Positions 48,618 through 53,836 of a stretch of DNA of 53,836 nt are shown one piece after another. Source of the DNA: Gracilibacillus halotolerans (GTDB lineage Bacteria > Bacillota > Bacilli > Bacillales > Amphibacillaceae); assembly GCF_014206945.1 (NCBI RefSeq), contig NZ_JACHON010000019.1, positions 1-53,836 of the forward strand, read 5' to 3'. The translations under genes and the position numbers were made by a program. Below the pieces are notes generated by a model. The model saw only the letters and a list, made by a program, of their open reading frames with translations, did no database searches and was not told the origin of the DNA. The number at the start of each line of letters is the position of its first letter. The first letter of the stretch is position 1.

Positions 48618-48713
48618 CCGTTCAGTTCGCATTGTTGACAGATAACCACGATTTGCGTAAGCTAAAACCATACAATACCCATTATGATAGTGGGAATTAG
48701 AGGAGGATATAGG

Positions 48714-49637
48714 ATGAAAGTAGCAAATAACATGGCAGAGTTAATTGGTAACACACCGATTGTGAAGTTAAACCGTACGGCAGACCCAGAAGGTGCAGAA
48801 ATTTACCTTAAACTAGAGTTTATGAACCCTGGAAGCTCAGTTAAAGACCGTATTGCTTTAGCAATGGTAGAGGCTGCGGAAAAAGAAGGTAAACTAAAAG
48901 AAGGCGAGACAATTATTGAGCCAACAAGTGGTAATACAGGAATTGGACTTGCTTTAGTAGCTGCAATTAAAGGATACAGAGCTATTTTAGTAATGCCTGA
49001 CACAATGAGTGTGGAACGACGTAATCTTCTTCGTGCATATGGTGCTGAATTAGTTCTTACGCCAGGTGCCGAAGGAATGAAAGGGGCTATTGCTAAAGCA
49101 GGGGAACTTGCGGAGCAAAATGGTTACTTTATGCCTCAACAATTTAAAAATGAAGCGAACCCAGAAGTACACGCTAGAACAACAGGTAAGGAAATCGTAG
49201 AACAAATGGGTGACCAGCTAGATGCATTCGTATCTGGAATTGGAACTGGTGGTACAATCACCGGTGCAGGTAAAGTATTAAAGGAAAACTATCCTAATAT
49301 AAAACTTTATGCGGTAGAGCCAAAAGATTCAGCAATCTTATCTGGCGAAAAGCCTGGTCCACATAAAATTCAAGGAATTGGTGCAGGTTTTGTACCGGAT
49401 GTACTAGATACAGACGTGTATGATGGAGTGATCACTGTTGAAAATGAGCAGGCATTTGAAACAGCTCGTGAAGCAGCTAAAAAAGACGGTGTATTAGGCG
49501 GTATATCCTCTGGTGCAGCTATTTATGCAGCTCAACAAGTTGCAAAAGAACTTGGAAAAGGTAAAAAGGTCTTGGTGGTTATCCCAAGTAACGGAGAGCG
49601 TTATCTATCCACACCACTTTTTCAATTTGAAGATTAA
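48714..49637 (+). CDS. cysK: Cysteine synthase (O-acetylserine thiol-lyase)
   Basis: A 307-residue PLP enzyme making cysteine from O-acetylserine and sulfide. The PLP lysine K44 lies in PGSSVKDR (39-46); [12 protein letters not shown] is the substrate loop and [11 protein letters not shown] binds the PLP phosphate. GAGGAGG precedes the ATG chosen. It would take sulfide or sulfite-derived sulfur into cysteine, the likely sink for the organosulfur cassette at the window start. In B. subtilis pabB-pabA-pabC follow; here folP is next. Confidence 0.97.
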   Translation: MKVANNMAELIGNTPIVKLNRTADPEGAEIYLKLEFMNPGSSVKDRIALAMVEAAEKEGKLKEGETIIEPTSGNTGIGLALVAAIKGYRAILVMPDTMSVERRNLLRAYGAELVLTPGAEGMKGAIAKAGELAEQNGYFMPQQFKNEANPEVHARTTGKEIVEQMGDQLDAFVSGIGTGGTITGAGKVLKENYPNIKLYAVEPKDSAILSGEKPGPHKIQGIGAGFVPDVLDTDVYDGVITVENEQAFETAREAAKKDGVLGGISSGAAIYAAQQVAKELGKGKKVLVVIPSNGERYLSTPLFQFED

Positions 49638-49643
49638 ATAGCG

Positions 49644-49678
49644 AAAAGGTCTCTTTCATGAAGAGGCCTTTTTATTTA
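49644..49678 (+). terminator. cysK terminator
   Basis: A 12-bp stem (AAAAGGTCTCTT with AAGAGGCCTTTT, one G-T pair), a 5-base loop and a T-rich tail directly after cysK. Confidence 0.88.
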
Positions 49679-49747
49679 TGGTGGCAAATGAGGGTGAGAC
49701 GACACGTACGGACTCGTTCTTTCTTATTTTAACTATAAGAATACTTA

Positions 49748-49756
49748 TGCTATAAT
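49748..49756 (+). promoter_or_regulatory. Extended -10 promoter of folP-folB-folK
   Basis: TGCTATAAT about 48 bases before the folP ATG is a perfect extended -10. An inverted repeat TCTTAT/ATAAGA lies just upstream (49722-49740) where the -35 would be. Confidence 0.55.
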
Positions 49757-49803
49757 ATTTTGTTATATATGTAGGTAATATACAAAGGAAGAAGGTATAT
49801 GTC

Positions 49804-50640
49804 ATGTACCCGATGTTAAAGACGAATAAAAAGACATATAAATATGCAGATAAAACGTTAATAATGGGTATCCTTAATGTAACACCTGATTCTTTCTCGG
49901 ATGGAGGCAACTATAACGAAGTAGGCCGAGCTATTGAACATGCCAAACAACTCGTTCAACAGGGAGCAGACATCATTGATATTGGTGGTGAATCAACAAG
50001 ACCAGGTCATACTCCTGTATCCGAAGAAGAGGAAATCAATCGTGTGGTACCAATAGTAAAGGCAGTTTCTGAGCAAATAGATGTACCTATATCTGTTGAT
50101 ACATATAAGGCGAACGTCGCGGAATTATCGTTGCAAAACGGCGCTTCTATTATTAATGATATTTGGGGAGCTAAAAAAGAACCGGCTATTGCTAAGGTCG
50201 CAGCACAATATAGTGCTCCAATCATATTGACGCACAATCGAGAAACACCTGTATATTCGTCATTAATGGATGACGTCATCAAAGACTTGTCAGAGAGTAT
50301 CCAAATTGCCTTGGATAGTGGAGTATTACCTGAAAATATTATTATCGATCCGGGTATTGGTTTTGCAAAGACATATGAAGAGAATGTACAAGTAATGAGA
50401 GAAATGGAACGATTAAGAGAGTTGGATTATCCAGTGTTATTAGGTACATCTCGTAAATCTATCATCGCGAACACACTCCAATTGCCTGTTGACCAACGAG
50501 ATGTAGGGACGGTTGCAACAGTATGCTACGGAATGACAAAAGGAACCGAAATTATTCGAGTACATAATGTAGAAATGCATACACAGGCAGTAAAGATGAT
50601 GGACAAGTTGTTAGGAAAAGGATTGAGTACAAGTGGATAA
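49804..50640 (+). CDS. folP: Dihydropteroate synthase
   Basis: A 278-residue TIM-barrel enzyme joining p-aminobenzoate to the pterin, the sulfonamide target. GILNVTPDSFSDGG (residues 22-35), GGESTRPGHTPVSEEEE and the ILTHNRE segment (in place of the common HMxG) are seen, with DPGIGFAKT and GTSRKS later. folB begins eight bases before its stop codon. The pab genes for p-aminobenzoate are not next to it, unlike B. subtilis. Confidence 0.95.
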   Translation: MYPMLKTNKKTYKYADKTLIMGILNVTPDSFSDGGNYNEVGRAIEHAKQLVQQGADIIDIGGESTRPGHTPVSEEEEINRVVPIVKAVSEQIDVPISVDTYKANVAELSLQNGASIINDIWGAKKEPAIAKVAAQYSAPIILTHNRETPVYSSLMDDVIKDLSESIQIALDSGVLPENIIIDPGIGFAKTYEENVQVMREMERLRELDYPVLLGTSRKSIIANTLQLPVDQRDVGTVATVCYGMTKGTEIIRVHNVEMHTQAVKMMDKLLGKGLSTSG

Positions 50641-51001
50641 AATCACACTACAAACGATGGAGTTTTACGGTTATCATGGTTTATTCCCCGAAGAAAAGAA
50701 ACTAGGGCAAAGATTTTTAGTGGACGTAGACTTACATACTTCCTTAAAAAAAGCGGGCGAAACGGATCAAATGGAATATTCAATTGACTATGGACATGCT
50801 TTTCAACTTGTTAAGAATGTTGTAGAAGGCCCATCCAAGAATTTGATTGAGGCAGTTGCACATCAAATAGCGATGGAGCTATTTCAAAATTTTTCTTTAC
50901 TGACAGCATGTAGGGTAAAGGTCATTAAACCAGATCCACCTATTCCGGGGAATTATCAATCTGTTGCTGTGGAGATATACCGTGAGAGAAGCAATGAATA
51001 A
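50633..51001 (+). CDS. folB: Dihydroneopterin aldolase
   Basis: A 122-residue octameric enzyme cleaving dihydroneopterin to the hydroxymethyl pterin. FYGYHGLFPEEKKLGQRFLVDVDL (about 12-35) holds the conserved YHG and E residues, and K near 100 in RVKVIKPDPPIPGN is the catalytic lysine. The start is GTG, overlapping the folP stop; its stop overlaps the folK start, so the three genes form one coupled operon. Confidence 0.95.
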   Translation: MDKITLQTMEFYGYHGLFPEEKKLGQRFLVDVDLHTSLKKAGETDQMEYSIDYGHAFQLVKNVVEGPSKNLIEAVAHQIAMELFQNFSLLTACRVKVIKPDPPIPGNYQSVAVEIYRERSNE

Positions 51002-51494
51002 AGCGTATATTGCATTAGGATCCAATATAGAGCCACGTCACTTCTATTTGAAAGAAGCGGTTCGACAATTAGCGGCAGATACAGTGAGACTAGTTCGTGA
51101 ATCATCCATTTATGAAACAGATCCAGTAGGTTATACAGATCAATCGCAATTTTTAAATATGGTAGTAGAGGTCGATACGGAACTAAATCCATCTCAATTA
51201 CTAGAGGTTTGTCAAAGCATTGAAAGATCCTTGGGAAGAGAACGGGAAATAAGATGGGGGCCACGCACTGTTGATTTGGACATACTATTATATAATGATG
51301 AAATAGTGGAGACGAAACAACTGACCGTCCCTCATCCAAGAATGCATGAACGTGGCTTCGTGCTCGTACCACTAGCTGAAATTGCAGAATCGTTTGTCCA
51401 TCCGATTGCTTGTAAGACTATCAAAGAGTTACTTTCTCTTATTCCTACTGCTGAGAAAAAAGGTATTCAGAAAGTTACTGATTTTAATAGCTAG
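50994..51494 (+). CDS. folK: 6-hydroxymethyl-dihydropterin pyrophosphokinase
   Basis: A 166-residue enzyme passing pyrophosphate from ATP to the pterin that folP then uses. IALGSNIEPR near residues 6-15 and the metal-binding GPRTVDLDILLYND (about 89-102) with PHPRMHERGFVLVPLAEI are clear. The start overlaps the folB stop (ATGAATAA). In B. subtilis yazB and dusB follow; neither is found here. Confidence 0.96.
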   Translation: MNKAYIALGSNIEPRHFYLKEAVRQLAADTVRLVRESSIYETDPVGYTDQSQFLNMVVEVDTELNPSQLLEVCQSIERSLGREREIRWGPRTVDLDILLYNDEIVETKQLTVPHPRMHERGFVLVPLAEIAESFVHPIACKTIKELLSLIPTAEKKGIQKVTDFNS

Positions 51495-51511
51495 GAGATA
51501 GATAGTGAACA

Positions 51512-51540
51512 TTGACAGTCCGGTTTACGTTTTCTATACT
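51512..51540 (+). promoter_or_regulatory. Consensus promoter between folK and lysS
   Basis: TTGACA, exactly 17 bases, TATACT. The predicted start, near 51547, lies ten bases before an intrinsic terminator stem. It may drive lysS by readthrough or make a very short terminated RNA. Confidence 0.8.
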
Positions 51541-51556
51541 ATGAATGAATAAAGGC

Positions 51557-51586
51557 AGCTGCCAGTAATGTTGCTGGCGGTTTTTT
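51557..51586 (+). terminator. Terminator after folK
   Basis: CTGCCAG and CTGGCGG form a 7-bp G+C-rich stem with a short loop, followed by six T residues. It closes the fol operon and stands immediately downstream of a strong promoter. Confidence 0.85.
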
Positions 51587-51621
51587 GAGGGATAAGGAAA
51601 TATAAAATTTAAAAGTGAAAA

Positions 51622-53235
<1,614 letters not shown>

Positions 53236-53248
53236 GGAAGTAATAGAG

Positions 53249-53291
53249 GCTATCTCTTGAGCAAATATGTTCAAGAGATGGCGTTTCTATT
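53249..53291 (+). terminator. lysS terminator
   Basis: A 12-bp stem (GCTATCTCTTGA with TCAAGAGATGGC, one G-T pair) around a 10-base loop, with T-rich sequence after it. Confidence 0.78.
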
Positions 53292-53376
53292 CTATCAAAT
53301 TAGGGTATAGTAATAGATAGTGTGAGCATTTCAGTAGATAGGTAAAAATAGGATATAAATTATTTCTTAATTCTTG

Positions 53377-53406
53377 TTGACGCAAGATAAAGAATCATGA
53401 TATATT
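53377..53406 (+). promoter_or_regulatory. rRNA operon promoter P1
   Basis: TTGACG, 18 bases, TATATT. It is the first of two promoters before the 16S gene, an arrangement typical of Bacillus rRNA operons. Confidence 0.65.
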
Positions 53407-53465
53407 ATTAAACGTCGCTTCAAGACAACAACATTTTTCAAAACGAAACAATTTGAAAATTAATG

Positions 53466-53493
53466 TTGACAGAGAAGTTGATAGTATGATAAT
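53466..53493 (+). promoter_or_regulatory. rRNA operon promoter P2
   Basis: TTGACA, 16 bases, GATAAT, about 90 bases after P1 and 150 before the mature 16S end. A TATAAT five bases further on lies too far from the -35. The leader behind it contains inverted arms (GATGTCGAAACATCGGCATC region) likely used in rRNA processing. Confidence 0.7.
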
Positions 53494-53641
53494 ATAATAA
53501 AGCTGTCTTAAAAAAAGGCAAAACAACTTGATCATTGAAAACTGAATCAAACAACGAGTAAGAAATATAAGCAATATGCTAGCTTTTAAGCGAGCAAGGT
53601 CAGATGTCGAAACATCGGCATCCGCACATTATGTGCAAATC

Positions 53642-53836
53642 TTTTATTGAGAGTTTGATCTTGGCTCAGGACGAACGCTGGCGGCGTGCCTAATACATGC
53701 AAGTCGAGCGCGGGAAGCAAATCGATTCCTTCGGGATGAGATTTGTGGAACGAGCGGCGGACGGGTGAGTAACACGTGGGCAACCTACCTGTAAGACTGG
53801 GATAACTCCGGGAAACCGGGGCTAATACCGGATAGA
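53642..53836 (+). rRNA. rrs: 16S ribosomal RNA, 5' part
   Basis: From TTTTATTGAGAGTTTGATC the sequence is the 16S 5' end: GGCTCAGGACGAACGCTGGC, GGCGTGCCTAATACATGCAA and ACGGGTGAGTAACACGTGGG. It runs off the window after about 195 bases. The base after GATC is T (GATCTTGGCTCAG), which differs from the commonly used 27F primer family (A or C there). The variable loop is of the Oceanobacillus/Virgibacillus/Ornithinibacillus kind by my recollection. Confidence 0.97.

Noticed and set aside
50956-51372. 138-codon minus-strand open frame over folB/folK
   Set aside because: It is fully antisense to folK, a gene with clear motifs, has no ribosome-binding site and resembles no family.

Overview
The window is an A+T-rich chromosomal segment of a spore-forming Bacillaceae bacterium. 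The 5' end of the 16S gene and the protein sequences suggest the Oceanobacillus/Virgibacillus/Ornithinibacillus neighbourhood; the genus is an inference. Gene order closely follows the origin-proximal part of the Bacillus subtilis chromosome between two rRNA operons. The window opens in a 5S rRNA gene (the rrnA-like operon before csfB) and closes in a 16S rRNA gene (the rrn operon after lysS).

Layout. 1-4060: 5S tail, then a cassette absent from this place in B. subtilis. It holds a strong sigma-A promoter, a SAM (S-box) riboswitch, a yezD-type small gene, an internal terminator, an SsuE-like FMN reductase, an NtaA/DszA-type flavin monooxygenase and an SfnB/DszC-type acyl-CoA-dehydrogenase-fold oxidase. 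I read it as an organosulfur-scavenging unit switched on when methionine/SAM is low. A near-perfect parS site follows. 4100-12460: csfB, yaaO, tmk, darA, yaaR, holB, ricT, yabA, yabB, yazA, rsmI and, on the opposite strand, abrB. 12800-21900: metG, tatD, yabE, rnmV, rsmA, veg, sspF, ispE, purR, spoVG. 22200-36540: glmU, prs, ctc, pth, fin, mfd, a small minus-strand membrane-protein gene, spoVT, yabM, yabN, rqcP, yabP, yabQ, divIC, yabR. 36790-43520: tRNA-Met on the minus strand, spoIIE, yabS, yabT, tilS, hprT. 43630-53240: ftsH, coaX, hslO, yacD, cysK, folP, folB, folK, lysS. The rRNA promoters and the first part of 16S close the window.

The genes cover translation and tRNA/rRNA maturation, nucleotide and cell-wall precursor supply, folate and cysteine synthesis, DNA repair, division and many sporulation functions. 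Promoters for several sporulation or stress sigma factors can be read directly: sigma-F (fin, probably csfB), sigma-G (spoVT, sspF), sigma-H (spoVG), sigma-B (ctc), and Spo0A boxes at abrB and spoIIE. Compared with the remembered B. subtilis order, xpaC-yaaN, yabG, ridA (yabJ), pabB-pabA-pabC, yazB-dusB and the tRNA-Glu next to tRNA-Met are missing here.

Non-coding surprises are a dispersed intergenic repeat (two full copies, one shorter copy and one fragment, all in the same orientation), an imperfect direct repeat flanking veg, a roughly 290-bp element with terminal inverted repeats after tmk, and a consensus promoter that fires straight into a terminator upstream of lysS. No CRISPR array, transposase, prophage or toxin-antitoxin gene was seen.
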